A stretch of 20,510 bases of DNA from JALYJZ01 sp964476895 (GTDB taxonomy: Bacteria > Patescibacteriota > SICC01), in the NCBI GenBank assembly GCA_964476895.1, contig CAYZCS010000011.1:1-20510 (forward strand), given 5' to 3'. This document shows, piece after piece, positions 1-6,680 of the stretch. The notes under the pieces are model-generated. The model saw only the letters and a program-made list of their open reading frames with translations. It was not told where the DNA came from and did not search any database. Both the position numbers and the translations under genes were made by a program. Each line of letters opens with the position of its first letter. The first letter of the stretch is position 1.

Positions 1-233
1 CTGCCGAGTTGCTTGGTCGGCTCAGCGGGGAAGGAGTATCAGCGAGAGGCTCCGTAGATTACGTTGGTCGTTCGGTAATCCTTAGTACCGATTCTCAGGC
101 CGTCGTTGATTGCCTCGCGAAGCTAGGAATCGAAGCAGAGACTCCAGCTGGACCGTACGGAGGGGCGAAGGAAAGGCTGTACGGGGATGACATGCCGGAT
201 GAGGAAGTTCGACCTGTCACATTCGAGATCTAA
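1..233 (+). CDS. C-terminal part of an unrecognised protein (5' end outside window)
   Basis: The reading frame is open from base 3 and stops with TAA at 231-233. At least 76 residues are visible and the true start lies upstream of the window. I do not recognise the family. The visible part contains a pattern of a short strand (RSVILSTDS), a helix-like stretch (QAVVDCLAKLGIEAE) and an acidic end (DDMPDEEVRPVTFEI). A strand followed by a helix ending in 'LGIE' occurs in many alpha/beta folds, including homing-endonuclease-like ones, but this is too little to assign. Base composition looks less GC-rich than in murB downstream. A strong intrinsic terminator follows 30 bases later, so this is the last gene of its transcript. 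Confidence 0.6.
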   Translation, partial: AELLGRLSGEGVSARGSVDYVGRSVILSTDSQAVVDCLAKLGIEAETPAGPYGGAKERLYGDDMPDEEVRPVTFEI

Positions 234-262
234 GCCAATCGATTGACTTAAAGGTTCTTGTG

Positions 263-293
263 GTGTGACCTCCGGGTGAGGTCACACTTTTCT
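263..293 (+). terminator. Intrinsic terminator after the first partial gene
   Basis: A perfect 9-bp stem, GTGTGACCT (263-271) with AGGTCACAC (279-287), encloses a 7-base loop and is followed directly by TTTTCT. It separates the upstream gene from murB. Confidence 0.85.
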
Positions 294-331
294 GTCGCCG
301 ATTAATCACAGTCGCCCCAAGGCGGGGATTC

Positions 332-340
332 TGAAATACT
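332..340 (+). promoter_or_regulatory. Extended -10 promoter of murB, close to the start codon
   Basis: TGAAATACT reads as an extended -10 (TGN then AATACT, 335-340). Only 8 bases separate it from the murB ATG, so the transcript would begin at or within a few bases of the start codon. No clear -35 is visible. No Shine-Dalgarno sequence lies before the ATG. Confidence 0.5.
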
Positions 341-348
341 GAGCTTGC

Positions 349-1239
349 ATGCAGATACCAAAACTCCAACGAGACGTTAACCTGGCGCAGTTCACGACCT
401 TCGGGATCGGCGGGCCGGCGGACCTGTTCATGGTCGCGAAGTCGGCCGATGAGCTGGCGGATGCCGTCCGGTGGGCGCAGGCCGAAGGGACCGACTGGTT
501 CGTGCTTGGGTGCGGCGCGAACATCCTGGTGGGGGACGATGGGTTTCGCGGGTTGGTCATCAAGAACGAGGCGGCTGCCCACCGGTTCGACGGCACGCGG
601 CTGACCGTGGAAAGCGGCGCGACGATCAAGAAGCTGATCGAAACGACGACCAAACGAGGACTCTCCGGACTCGAGCACTACATCAACATCCCGTCTACCG
701 TGGGCGGTGCGATGTGGCAGAACCTCCACTTCCTGTCGCCGGACCGCACCCGGACGGTCTTCATCAAGGAAGTGGTCGAGGGTGCCCGGATCCTGACCAG
801 CGGCGAGGTGAAGGAGGTCGACGCCGGGTACTTCAAGTTCGGGTACGACACGAGCGTCCTGCACGAGACCGACGACGTGGTCCTGGACGTCACGTTCGGG
901 CTCACCGAATCGACGCCGGAGGCGATGCGCGAGCTCTCCGAACGCAACGCCGCCTGGCGGGCGGAGAAGCATCCGCCGAATGCCGACCAGATGAGCGCCG
1001 GCAGCATCTTCCAGAAGATCGAGGGCATCGGTGCGGGGCGGCTGATCGACCAGTGCGGCCTCAAGGGCTATCGGCTCGGCGGCGTGGAAGTGTCGGAAAA
1101 GCACGCCAATTACTTCCTGAACACCGAGGGCGCCACGGCCGCAGAGGTCCGGGAACTGATCGACCACGTGCGTCATACGGTGAAGGAAAAGACCGGCTAC
1201 GACCTGCATCCGGAGATCAGCTTCGTCGGCGAGTTCTAG
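349..1239 (+). CDS. murB: UDP-N-acetylenolpyruvoylglucosamine reductase (MurB)
   Basis: FAD/NADPH enzyme that reduces UDP-GlcNAc-enolpyruvate to UDP-MurNAc, the second committed cytoplasmic step of peptidoglycan synthesis. The 296-residue length is typical. Visible motifs are the FAD-binding FTTFGIGGPAD (15-25) and GCGANILVGDDGFRG (54-68), GLEHYINIPSTVGGAMWQN (107-125), AGSIFQKI (217-224) carrying the catalytic Ser219, and PEISFVG (288-294) with the catalytic Glu289. The usual 'FGYRxS' motif here reads FGYDTS (164-169), so the position of the conserved Arg is Asp. The ATG at 349 is the only usable start: an in-frame TGA lies at 340-342 and the next Met falls past the FAD motif. No Shine-Dalgarno is present and a -10-like element sits 8 bases upstream, suggesting leaderless initiation. 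No other mur gene is adjacent. Confidence 0.95.
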   Translation: MQIPKLQRDVNLAQFTTFGIGGPADLFMVAKSADELADAVRWAQAEGTDWFVLGCGANILVGDDGFRGLVIKNEAAAHRFDGTRLTVESGATIKKLIETTTKRGLSGLEHYINIPSTVGGAMWQNLHFLSPDRTRTVFIKEVVEGARILTSGEVKEVDAGYFKFGYDTSVLHETDDVVLDVTFGLTESTPEAMRELSERNAAWRAEKHPPNADQMSAGSIFQKIEGIGAGRLIDQCGLKGYRLGGVEVSEKHANYFLNTEGATAAEVRELIDHVRHTVKEKTGYDLHPEISFVGEF

Positions 1240-1257
1240 CCGTAATGACGGTCCGCT

Positions 1258-1285
1258 GTGCCGTTCCGCCGGTTTTTAGTATGAT
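1258..1285 (+). promoter_or_regulatory. Candidate promoter for the 421-residue protein gene
   Basis: TATGAT (1280-1285) is a good -10 hexamer. The best -35 candidate, GTGCCG (1258-1263), is weak but correctly spaced at 16 bases. This would give a leader of roughly 85-90 nt containing the AGGAGG site at 1365-1370. Confidence 0.4.
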
Positions 1286-1379
1286 TTAGGGCCGCTCCTT
1301 CACATCCGTTGGTTTTCGGGATGAGGACTTTCATCCGGAAGTTCTTGACCGGAAATCAACATACAGGAGGCTTCGAGCC

Positions 1380-2645
1380 ATGACGTATCTTCTGATTGCG
1401 CTGGGGGTCTCCCTCGCCGTGCTCTTCGTCATCCGTCGACGCAAGCGCGCTAATCCGCAATACGACTGGGTGGGTCGTGTCCTTCCGGGTTCGTGTCGCC
1501 GAGGGTATCACGACACTCCCGATATGATCGTCGGCATGGAGTGGGACCAGGTGTCCTGCATGCGGTGCGGCTTCTTATGCTTCGCCGAGTCACGCCCTAT
1601 TCCTGCCGGGGAGGTTATGACTGCCCGCGTCGCGGTTGCATACTGGGGTGCGATTTACGACAAGAAGCGGGTCATGATCGAGTGGACCTGGCCGCGTGTC
1701 ACCCGTTATACCGTGTTGTCCCTTACCGATCTTCTGGTGGGACTGCAGGTCGAGGTGGCGGATGCTCGCAAGGGAGAGAGGGAGTATCTGCTCAACATAA
1801 GCGCCGGAAGCGTGGAGATCGATGGCCATGGCATCGATCCCTTGACCTTCGAGGTGACGCGGGGCCAGATGGCCGCGTTGATCCTTGGTGAGGATGAGGA
1901 GATATCCTGCCCCCAGGGAAGTATCGGAATCATGAATCCGGTGTTCTTCCGCTCCGGTTGGGATCTCGACAGTATCCGGCAGCTTGTTATCCGGGGGCCG
2001 AATGGCAATCCCGCCATCTGTTTGCCACTGGGACATGAGTTCCTCGGTAAAGTGCTTCGTCCCTGGGCCGTGGCTGCCATCGAGCAGGGCCATGTCCGTC
2101 CGCTGAAGAACGGAGACAGGCCCGTGTTCTCCGTAGAGGAGTCCCAGACGGATAGCCGCTCTCTCGGAGTCTGGTCGCAGCCCGTAGGTGACCAGGTTGA
2201 GATCACGCAACTGCAGCCCAGGGAGGTCGATAACGGCGTGACCTGGCGGACGACCGATGACGAGGTTATCGTCACGGTTGGCCGGATCCGTCGTGCCGAC
2301 ATGCGAGGCTCCTACAATCGGGACGAGGATGCCGTCTACGCATCCCTCGCCAGTGACGGCGATGTTCCTTTGCCGGAAACGACCTGGATCGACGGACACG
2401 AGTGTCGATTCCCTGCAAGGCAATTGGTTCCGATTCGCCGTGATGGTTGGGGTGTGCTCACCCTGACCGGCGACAACGGTGCGATGCTGAAGCTTCGCGA
2501 GAAAGTCGACGGGGGATATCGTTTCGCCTTCGGCACGCTTTCCCACCCCGAGCTTCGGGAGACCGTCCCGGTCGGTTGGACCCACGCTACCTATGGCCTG
2601 ATGCAGCGCTGGGCGCAGCAAAATCGGGCCGCCGCGACGTACTAG
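1380..2645 (+). CDS. Unrecognised membrane-anchored protein with an N-terminal Cys/His cluster
   Basis: 421 residues; I do not recognise the family. Residues 2-18 form one hydrophobic segment followed by RRRKR, an N-terminal membrane anchor with the rest probably cytoplasmic by the positive-inside rule. Just after it is a Cys/His cluster, C39, H44, C60, C63 and C67 (SCRRGYH then SCMRCGFLC), which resembles a small zinc-binding knuckle. The remainder looks beta-rich, with many alternating hydrophobic residues, and has no other known motif. The start is well supported: AGGAGG at 1365-1370 is 9 bases before the ATG. The gene is monocistronic, lying between a candidate promoter and a strong terminator at 2711-2757. 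Its base composition and codon choice look less GC-biased than in the ribosomal block, which may mean lower expression or a different origin. Confidence 0.8.
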   Translation: MTYLLIALGVSLAVLFVIRRRKRANPQYDWVGRVLPGSCRRGYHDTPDMIVGMEWDQVSCMRCGFLCFAESRPIPAGEVMTARVAVAYWGAIYDKKRVMIEWTWPRVTRYTVLSLTDLLVGLQVEVADARKGEREYLLNISAGSVEIDGHGIDPLTFEVTRGQMAALILGEDEEISCPQGSIGIMNPVFFRSGWDLDSIRQLVIRGPNGNPAICLPLGHEFLGKVLRPWAVAAIEQGHVRPLKNGDRPVFSVEESQTDSRSLGVWSQPVGDQVEITQLQPREVDNGVTWRTTDDEVIVTVGRIRRADMRGSYNRDEDAVYASLASDGDVPLPETTWIDGHECRFPARQLVPIRRDGWGVLTLTGDNGAMLKLREKVDGGYRFAFGTLSHPELRETVPVGWTHATYGLMQRWAQQNRAAATY

Positions 2646-2677
2646 TAGAACGGCATGGCAAGGCGTGCCTTTCCCAC

Positions 2678-2709
2678 AGCGACATTCCTTGCGTAAGCAC
2701 GGTGTCGCT
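2678..2709 (+). repeat. Hairpin preceding the terminator
   Basis: AGCGACA (2678-2684) and TGTCGCT (2703-2709) form a 7-bp stem a few bases upstream of the intrinsic terminator. It may stabilise the 3' end of the mRNA. No function is shown. Confidence 0.4.
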
Positions 2710-2710
2710 C

Positions 2711-2757
2711 AAGACCCTTGTGATTGGTTATTCCATCATTCACAAGGGTCTTTTTTT
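2711..2757 (+). terminator. Strong intrinsic terminator upstream of secE
   Basis: GACCCTTGTGA (2713-2723) pairs perfectly with TCACAAGGGTC (2740-2750), and the stem is followed by seven T residues (2751-2757). It ends the transcript of the 421-residue protein gene and isolates it from secE. Confidence 0.92.
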
Positions 2758-2811
2758 GTCTCGCAAAAAGCTTCGATGCCGTGTTATCTGGCGGCGTCCG
2801 CGCCGGTAGGC

Positions 2812-2817
2812 TATAGT
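2812..2817 (+). promoter_or_regulatory. -10 element of secE, implying a leaderless transcript
   Basis: TATAGT lies exactly 6 bases before the GTG start of secE at 2824, so the expected transcription start coincides with the start codon. The context GGCTATAGT recurs as GGCTATACT before prfB and GGCTATCCT before the PEGA gene. The -35 region (TGGCGG at 2789-2794) is weak. Confidence 0.6.
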
Positions 2818-2823
2818 AATCCC

Positions 2824-3120
2824 GTGCGGAAAGTAATTTCCTTTCTTAAGGAAGCGCGTGCGGAGTTGGCGAAAGTCATCTGGCCCACGCGCCGCCGGAC
2901 GGCCCGGCTCACGGTAATCGTCGTGATTGCGACCGTGATCTTCGGTGCTTTCATCGGCGCCGTGGACTACGGTTTCGACCGGGGCCTCCAGGCGGTGCTT
3001 GAGACTACCGGCGCCGGTCAGCCCGCCGGTCCGCCGCTCCAGGAAGCCCCCGGAGCCAACGGCGGCGCGCCGGTCGAACTCCCGGCCGACGCCGTCCCGC
3101 AACCCCAATCAACGGAATAA
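2824..3120 (+). CDS. secE: Preprotein translocase subunit SecE
   Basis: Small clamp subunit of the SecYEG protein-export channel in the cytoplasmic membrane. From GTG at 2824 it is 98 residues. MRKVISFLKEARAELAKVIWPTRRRT is the conserved amphipathic helix with the family's 'ExxKVxWP' hinge (WP at 20-21), followed by one transmembrane helix (about 30-48). Residues 60-98 form an unusual Pro/Gly/Ala-rich tail (QPAGPPLQEAPGANGG) absent from standard short SecE. The frame stays open upstream to 2665, but that stretch runs through the terminator and promoter, so GTG 2824 is preferred. It sits in its usual place directly before nusG, with a 20-bp gap. Confidence 0.93.
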   Translation: MRKVISFLKEARAELAKVIWPTRRRTARLTVIVVIATVIFGAFIGAVDYGFDRGLQAVLETTGAGQPAGPPLQEAPGANGGAPVELPADAVPQPQSTE

Positions 3121-3125
3121 TCCCT

Positions 3126-3131
3126 TACACT
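3126..3131 (+). promoter_or_regulatory. Possible -10 element just before nusG
   Basis: TACACT lies 9 bases before the nusG ATG in the secE-nusG gap. The same TTACACT string recurs before rplA and in the region ahead of the LPXTG gene. No convincing -35 is seen, and nusG could equally be co-transcribed with secE. Confidence 0.35.
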
Positions 3132-3140
3132 GATAAGACG

Positions 3141-3686
3141 ATGCCTCGACAAGCACCATCAACCGAACGCGCCTGGTACGCGATCCATACCTACTCCGGG
3201 TACGAAGACCGGGTGGCGGAGAACATCCGCCAGCGGATCGAGTCCATGGACATGGCCGACAAGATCTTCGAAGTGATCGTGCCGACCGAGAAGCAGATCG
3301 AGATCAAGCACGGCAAGCGCCGGACGGTCGACAAGAAGATCTTCCCGGGCTATGTGATGGTGAACATGATCGTCACCGACGATTCCTGGTTCGTGGTACG
3401 GAACACGCCGAACGTGACCGGCTTCATCGGCTCCGGCACCACGCCGACGCCGATGGGCGACGACGAGGTGAAGACGATCAAGCAGCGCATGGGCGTCGAG
3501 GAGCCGACCTACGAGGTCGACCTGGACAAGGGCGAGACGGTGAACATCATCGACGGCCCGTTCAAGGACTTCGACGGCCAGGTGGACGAGGTCGACAAGC
3601 AGAAGGGCAAGATCAAGGTGCTGGTGAACATGTTCGGCCGCGAGACGCCGGTCGAGCTCGACTTCCTGCAAGTGAGGAAGATCTGA
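3141..3686 (+). CDS. nusG: Transcription elongation/antitermination factor NusG
   Basis: Binds RNA polymerase and couples elongation to Rho or the ribosome. 181 residues, typical length. The NGN domain spans about 10-118 (AWYAIHTYSGYEDRVAENI at 11-29, FPGYVMVNM at 68-76, WFVVRNTPNVTGFIG at 83-97). A C-terminal KOW domain follows (GETVNIIDGPFKDFDGQV at 131-148, VNMFGRETPVELDFLQVRK at 162-180). There is no Shine-Dalgarno in the 20-base gap after secE. The TGA stop overlaps the ATG of the next gene by one base (TGATG), which suggests translational coupling. Confidence 0.97.
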   Translation: MPRQAPSTERAWYAIHTYSGYEDRVAENIRQRIESMDMADKIFEVIVPTEKQIEIKHGKRRTVDKKIFPGYVMVNMIVTDDSWFVVRNTPNVTGFIGSGTTPTPMGDDEVKTIKQRMGVEEPTYEVDLDKGETVNIIDGPFKDFDGQVDEVDKQKGKIKVLVNMFGRETPVELDFLQVRKI

Positions 3687-3991
3687 TGGAAGGATTCTAC
3701 CCGTCGATAGACGGACCCTCCTGGGCCCAGGATTTCCTTCGGGATCAACAGCTGGCGAAGGAAGAGCAGGCCGAACGGCCAGCGCCGACGTTGAGCCGGG
3801 GGGAGTTCGAGGAGCGCCTCCGCGACCCTGACGTGCAGGAAACCCTGCGCCGTGCGGACTCGCTCGAGAGCGCATTGAGCGGAAATTTGGAAGGCACCGT
3901 GCGATGGGACGATGAGTTGCAAGAGTTCCGTGCGATGCGGCACGATGACCGGACGGACAGTGATCCCGTTCGGGAGGAAGGAATCGAGTAA
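3686..3991 (+). CDS. Small acidic protein of unknown function between nusG and rplK
   Basis: 101 residues, rich in Asp, Glu and Arg, with no membrane segment, signal peptide or Cys. Not recognised. The central part (LSRGEFEERLRDPDVQETLRRADSLESAL) looks like one or two charged amphipathic helices. Its ATG overlaps the nusG stop by one base and its TAA overlaps the rplK ATG by one base (TAATG), so it is probably translated in sequence with both. That tight coupling and its codon use argue for a real gene. Position suggests expression with the translation machinery, but no function can be assigned. Confidence 0.75.
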   Translation: MEGFYPSIDGPSWAQDFLRDQQLAKEEQAERPAPTLSRGEFEERLRDPDVQETLRRADSLESALSGNLEGTVRWDDELQEFRAMRHDDRTDSDPVREEGIE

Positions 3992-4416
3992 TGGCCAAGA
4001 AAGTACTGACCCTCGTGAAGCTCCAAGTCCCGGCCGGAAAGGCGAATCCCGCCCCGCCGGTCGGTACCGCCCTGGGCCCGCACGGCATCCAGATCATGGA
4101 CTTCTGCAAGGCGTTCAACGACCAGACCAAGCAGATGGGCGACACGATCGTGCCGGTCGAGATCACCATCTACGAAGACCGTTCGTTCGACTTCATCACC
4201 AAGACGCCGCCCGCGGCGATCCTGATCAAGAAGGCGATCGGCCTGGACAAGGGCAGCGACAACGCGCTCAAGAACAAGGTCGCGACGATCAAGGAATCGC
4301 AGCTCGAGGAGATCGCCAAGGAGAAGATGCAGGACCTTTCGGCGAACGACGTCGAGGCGGCGAAGAAGATCATCGCCGGCACCGCCCGTTCGATGGGCGT
4401 GACCGTCGAGAAGTAA
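3991..4416 (+). CDS. rplK: 50S ribosomal protein L11
   Basis: Binds the GTPase-associated region of 23S rRNA together with L10/L12. 141 residues, the standard length. The N-terminal domain shows KLQVPAGKANPAPPVGTALGPHGIQIMDFCKAFN (10-43), the family hallmark. The C-terminal rRNA-binding domain includes FDFITKTPPAAILIKKA, and GTARSMGVTVE lies near the end. Purine-rich GGAGGAAGGA just upstream, inside the preceding gene, serves as ribosome-binding site, and the start overlaps that gene's stop by one base. It is separated from rplA by 93 bp containing a promoter-like element. Confidence 0.97.
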   Translation: MAKKVLTLVKLQVPAGKANPAPPVGTALGPHGIQIMDFCKAFNDQTKQMGDTIVPVEITIYEDRSFDFITKTPPAAILIKKAIGLDKGSDNALKNKVATIKESQLEEIAKEKMQDLSANDVEAAKKIIAGTARSMGVTVEK

Positions 4417-4451
4417 CCGTGCCGGTTGGGGATAACCCAGCCAAAGATTTC

Positions 4452-4509
4452 GGTTACACTGGGTAGGTAACCGCGGGAGCTCTCCGGAGCGTTGGTACCG
4501 CACAGCACC
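4452..4509 (+). promoter_or_regulatory. Candidate rplA promoter and folded leader
   Basis: TACACT (4455-4460) is a likely -10, lying within the inverted repeat GGTTAC (4452-4457) / GTAACC (4467-4472). A transcript from about 4467 would have a 43-nt leader with further self-complementarity (GGGAG and CTCTCC; GGTAACC and GGTACC) and no Shine-Dalgarno close to the ATG. L1 commonly represses its own mRNA by binding a leader that mimics its rRNA site, so this could be such a site. The match to the L1 target was not established. Confidence 0.4.
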
Positions 4510-5352
4510 ATGGCAGAAGCGAAGACCACAGAGAAGAAAACACCGGCGGCGAGCGCGGCCGGGAAGAAGCCCGCAGCCAAGAAGCCTGCGGCTAGGAAGC
4601 CGGTTGCGAAGCAGGCGGTCGTGAAGGCTGCCCCGCAACGTCCGGGCGACCGCACGCACGGCAAGCGCTACCGGGCCGCGGCCGAGCAGGTCGAGGCCGG
4701 CAAGCGTTATCCGCTCGCCGAGGCGGTGGAGCTGGTACAGAAGACCAGCACCACGTCGTTCGACGCGACCATCGAGGTGCACATCCGGCTCGGCATCGAC
4801 GCGCGGCAGGCAGAGCAGAGCGTCCGCGGTACCGTGCAGCTCCCGGCCGGCACGGGCAAAGAGGTCAAGGTGATGGCGTTCGTGCCCTCGGGCAAAGCCG
4901 CGGCGGCCAAGAAGGCCGGCGCCGATTTCGTCTCCGACGAAGCCACCCTTAAGAAGATCAAGGACGGTTGGACGGGCTTCGACGTGGCGGTCGCCACGCC
5001 GGACCAGATGGTCGAGGTCGGCAAGCTCGGCAAGACGCTCGGTCCCAAGGGCCTGATGCCGAACCCGAAGAGCGGGACGGTCTCGGACAAGGTCGAGGAG
5101 GCGATCGGCAAGGTGAAGGCCGGTAGCATCGAGTTCCGCGTGGCCAAGGACGCCACCATCCACGCCGGCATCGGCAAGGCTTCGTTCAAGCCGGAAGACC
5201 TGGCGAAGAACGTCGCGGCGTACGTCGGCGCGGTGAAGGCCGCCAAGCCGGATGACGCCAAGGGGACGTACATCCGGAGCGTCACGCTGGCATCCACGAT
5301 GGGCCCTGGCGTGAAGGTGAATCCCGACGCGGCCGCGGCGGAGGCGGCGTGA
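4510..5352 (+). CDS. rplA: 50S ribosomal protein L1 with Lys/Ala/Pro-rich N-terminal extension
   Basis: Component of the L1 stalk that helps release deacylated tRNA, and a known translational repressor of its own operon. 280 residues against about 230 usually; the excess is the first ~48 residues (TEKKTPAASAAGKKPAAKKP onward), a histone-H1-like basic low-complexity tail. The core begins near GKRYRAAAEQVEAGKRYPL (51-69) and contains the L1 signature, KTLGPKGLMPNPKSGTV (175-191). ATG 4510 is chosen over an in-frame TTG at 4492 because it gives MAEAKT, the TTG lies inside the folded leader, and neither has a Shine-Dalgarno. Its last bases overlap the GTG start of dcd (GTGA). Confidence 0.95.
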   Translation: MAEAKTTEKKTPAASAAGKKPAAKKPAARKPVAKQAVVKAAPQRPGDRTHGKRYRAAAEQVEAGKRYPLAEAVELVQKTSTTSFDATIEVHIRLGIDARQAEQSVRGTVQLPAGTGKEVKVMAFVPSGKAAAAKKAGADFVSDEATLKKIKDGWTGFDVAVATPDQMVEVGKLGKTLGPKGLMPNPKSGTVSDKVEEAIGKVKAGSIEFRVAKDATIHAGIGKASFKPEDLAKNVAAYVGAVKAAKPDDAKGTYIRSVTLASTMGPGVKVNPDAAAAEAA

Positions 5353-5990
5353 TCCTCTCCGACCGCGACATCAAGAAGAAGCTCGCGGACGGTGACATCA
5401 AGGTGAGTCCCGCGCCGGACTTCGAAACCCAGCTCGGTACGACCAGCCTCGACTTCCGGCTCGGTTCGAAGTTCCGGGTGTTCAAGCCAACCTCCACCCC
5501 GTACCTCGACCCGCAGAATCCCCGTACGCAAGAGGTGAATACCAGCGTCATCGACGTTTCGGATGCGTCCGGAGAGCAGCCGCTCCCGAACGTGCCCGAA
5601 GGACCGCGGACGTTCGTGTTGCATCCCGGTGAATTCGTACTGGCGACGACGGTCGAGGAGATCGAGCTGCCCAACGACATCGCTGGCCGCCTGGAAGGGC
5701 GTTCGTCGCTCGGCCGGATGGGTATCGTGATTCATTCGACGGCCGGCCACTTCGATCCCGGCTTCGCCGGCAACATCGTCCTGGAAGTGACCAATATCGG
5801 CGTCGTGCCGGTGCTGTTGTACCCGGGCATGCGGTTCTGTCAGATGGTGTTCGAGCAGCTCAGCAGCCCGGTCGAGACGAGCTATGCCAAGAGGAAGTCG
5901 TCCAAGTACGCCGGCCAGACCGGCCCGACCAGCAGCCGGATCAGCAAGGAGCAGGAAGAGCTCGGATCGGCCGAGGATTTGCGGATATGA
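5349..5990 (+). CDS. dcd: dCTP deaminase, probably bifunctional deaminase/dUTPase (dUMP-forming)
   Basis: Deaminates dCTP to supply dUMP for thymidylate synthesis. 213 residues, homotrimeric fold expected. GRSSLGR (117-123), HSTAGHFDPGFAGNIVLE (129-146) and YPGMRFCQMVFEQL (158-171) are family hallmarks. Ser119, Arg123 and Glu146 align with the catalytic Ser111, Arg115 and Glu138 of the E. coli enzyme at a constant offset. The HSTAG version of the loop, where the E. coli deaminase has HVTAH, and the C-terminal SKYAGQTGPTSSR (185-197) match the bifunctional enzymes known from mycobacteria and methanogens, which release dUMP directly; this is inference. The GTG start overlaps the rplA stop by 4 bases, and its stop overlaps the CYTH gene by 4 bases (ATGA). 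Confidence 0.93.
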   Translation: MILSDRDIKKKLADGDIKVSPAPDFETQLGTTSLDFRLGSKFRVFKPTSTPYLDPQNPRTQEVNTSVIDVSDASGEQPLPNVPEGPRTFVLHPGEFVLATTVEEIELPNDIAGRLEGRSSLGRMGIVIHSTAGHFDPGFAGNIVLEVTNIGVVPVLLYPGMRFCQMVFEQLSSPVETSYAKRKSSKYAGQTGPTSSRISKEQEELGSAEDLRI

Positions 5991-6676
5991 GCGATACGAA
6001 GCAGTTCGAGGTCGAAGTGAAGACGCTGCTCGGCAGCGCCGAGGACGCCGAACGCTTCGTGGCCAAGCTGCGGGAGCATGACGGGAGCCTGGCGCAGACC
6101 AGTCAGGCGAGCCAGCTCAATCACTATTTCGACGATGCCGGCGATCCGGCGAAACTGGTGGATGCGGTCCGGCAGTATCTCGGCGAAGCAGACGCTGCTT
6201 CGCTCGAGGAGCTGGTCGGGGCAGCCCCCACGTTCTCGCTCCGGACCCGGCAGCAGGACGGCGCCGTGCGCCTGGTCGTGAAGGCGGCCAAAGGCGTCGA
6301 GGATGACCAGCATGCGATCGCCCGCCGGGAGGGGGACTATCTCACCACGGCACCGGACATCGACACCTTGGACGAAGCGATCCGCCAAGCCGGGTACGGC
6401 TTCCTGTCGAAGTGGTCACGCGACCGCACGGAATACCGCTACAAGGACTACACCGTCTGCATCGACCGGAACGCGGGCTACGGCTTCCTGGCGGAAGTCG
6501 AAAAACTCGTGGAATCCGAGGAAGAGGCCGCCGCCGCGCGGCAGGCCATTCTCGACGAATTGGCGGTGCTTGGCGCGGAAGAACTCTCTCAGGAACGGCT
6601 CGGCCGGATGTTCGCCTTTTATAACGAACACTGGCCGGAGTATTATCGGACTGAGAAAACGTTCACCGTGACCTGA
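5987..6676 (+). CDS. CYTH-domain protein (triphosphate tunnel metalloenzyme family)
   Basis: 229 residues. CYTH enzymes form a beta-barrel tunnel that binds triphosphate substrates with divalent metal; members include class IV adenylate cyclase, thiamine triphosphatase and inorganic triphosphatase. The family ExExK motif is present as FEVEVK (E8, E10, K12). Inward-facing tunnel residues appear as LRTR (85-88), VVK (97-99), RDRTEYRY (145-152), CIDRN (158-162) and AEVEK (169-173). The N-terminal half carries an insert (about 50-80) between NHYFD and the LRTR strand. The substrate cannot be inferred. Its ATG overlaps the dcd stop by 4 bases and thyA begins 4 bases after its own stop, so it is embedded in the thymidylate operon, perhaps acting on a nucleotide or triphosphate by-product. 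Confidence 0.88.
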   Translation: MSDTKQFEVEVKTLLGSAEDAERFVAKLREHDGSLAQTSQASQLNHYFDDAGDPAKLVDAVRQYLGEADAASLEELVGAAPTFSLRTRQQDGAVRLVVKAAKGVEDDQHAIARREGDYLTTAPDIDTLDEAIRQAGYGFLSKWSRDRTEYRYKDYTVCIDRNAGYGFLAEVEKLVESEEEAAAARQAILDELAVLGAEELSQERLGRMFAFYNEHWPEYYRTEKTFTVT

Positions 6677-6680
6677 TGTA

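Noticed and set aside
217..1209. Minus-strand open frame opposite murB
   Set aside because: Antisense shadow; murB motifs on the plus strand are unambiguous.
2665..2823. Longer N-terminus for SecE from an upstream start
   Set aside because: The extension would translate a strong terminator and the -10 element; the conserved SecE sequence begins at GTG 2824.
4170..4664. Minus-strand frame with a hydrophobic Ala/Phe-rich stretch
   Set aside because: It is the reverse of the Lys/Ala-rich L1 extension and the end of rplK; no start signals were found.
3745..5163. Long minus-strand open frame over rplK/rplA
   Set aside because: Antisense shadow of high-GC ribosomal genes; it spans parts of three clear genes and has no family features.
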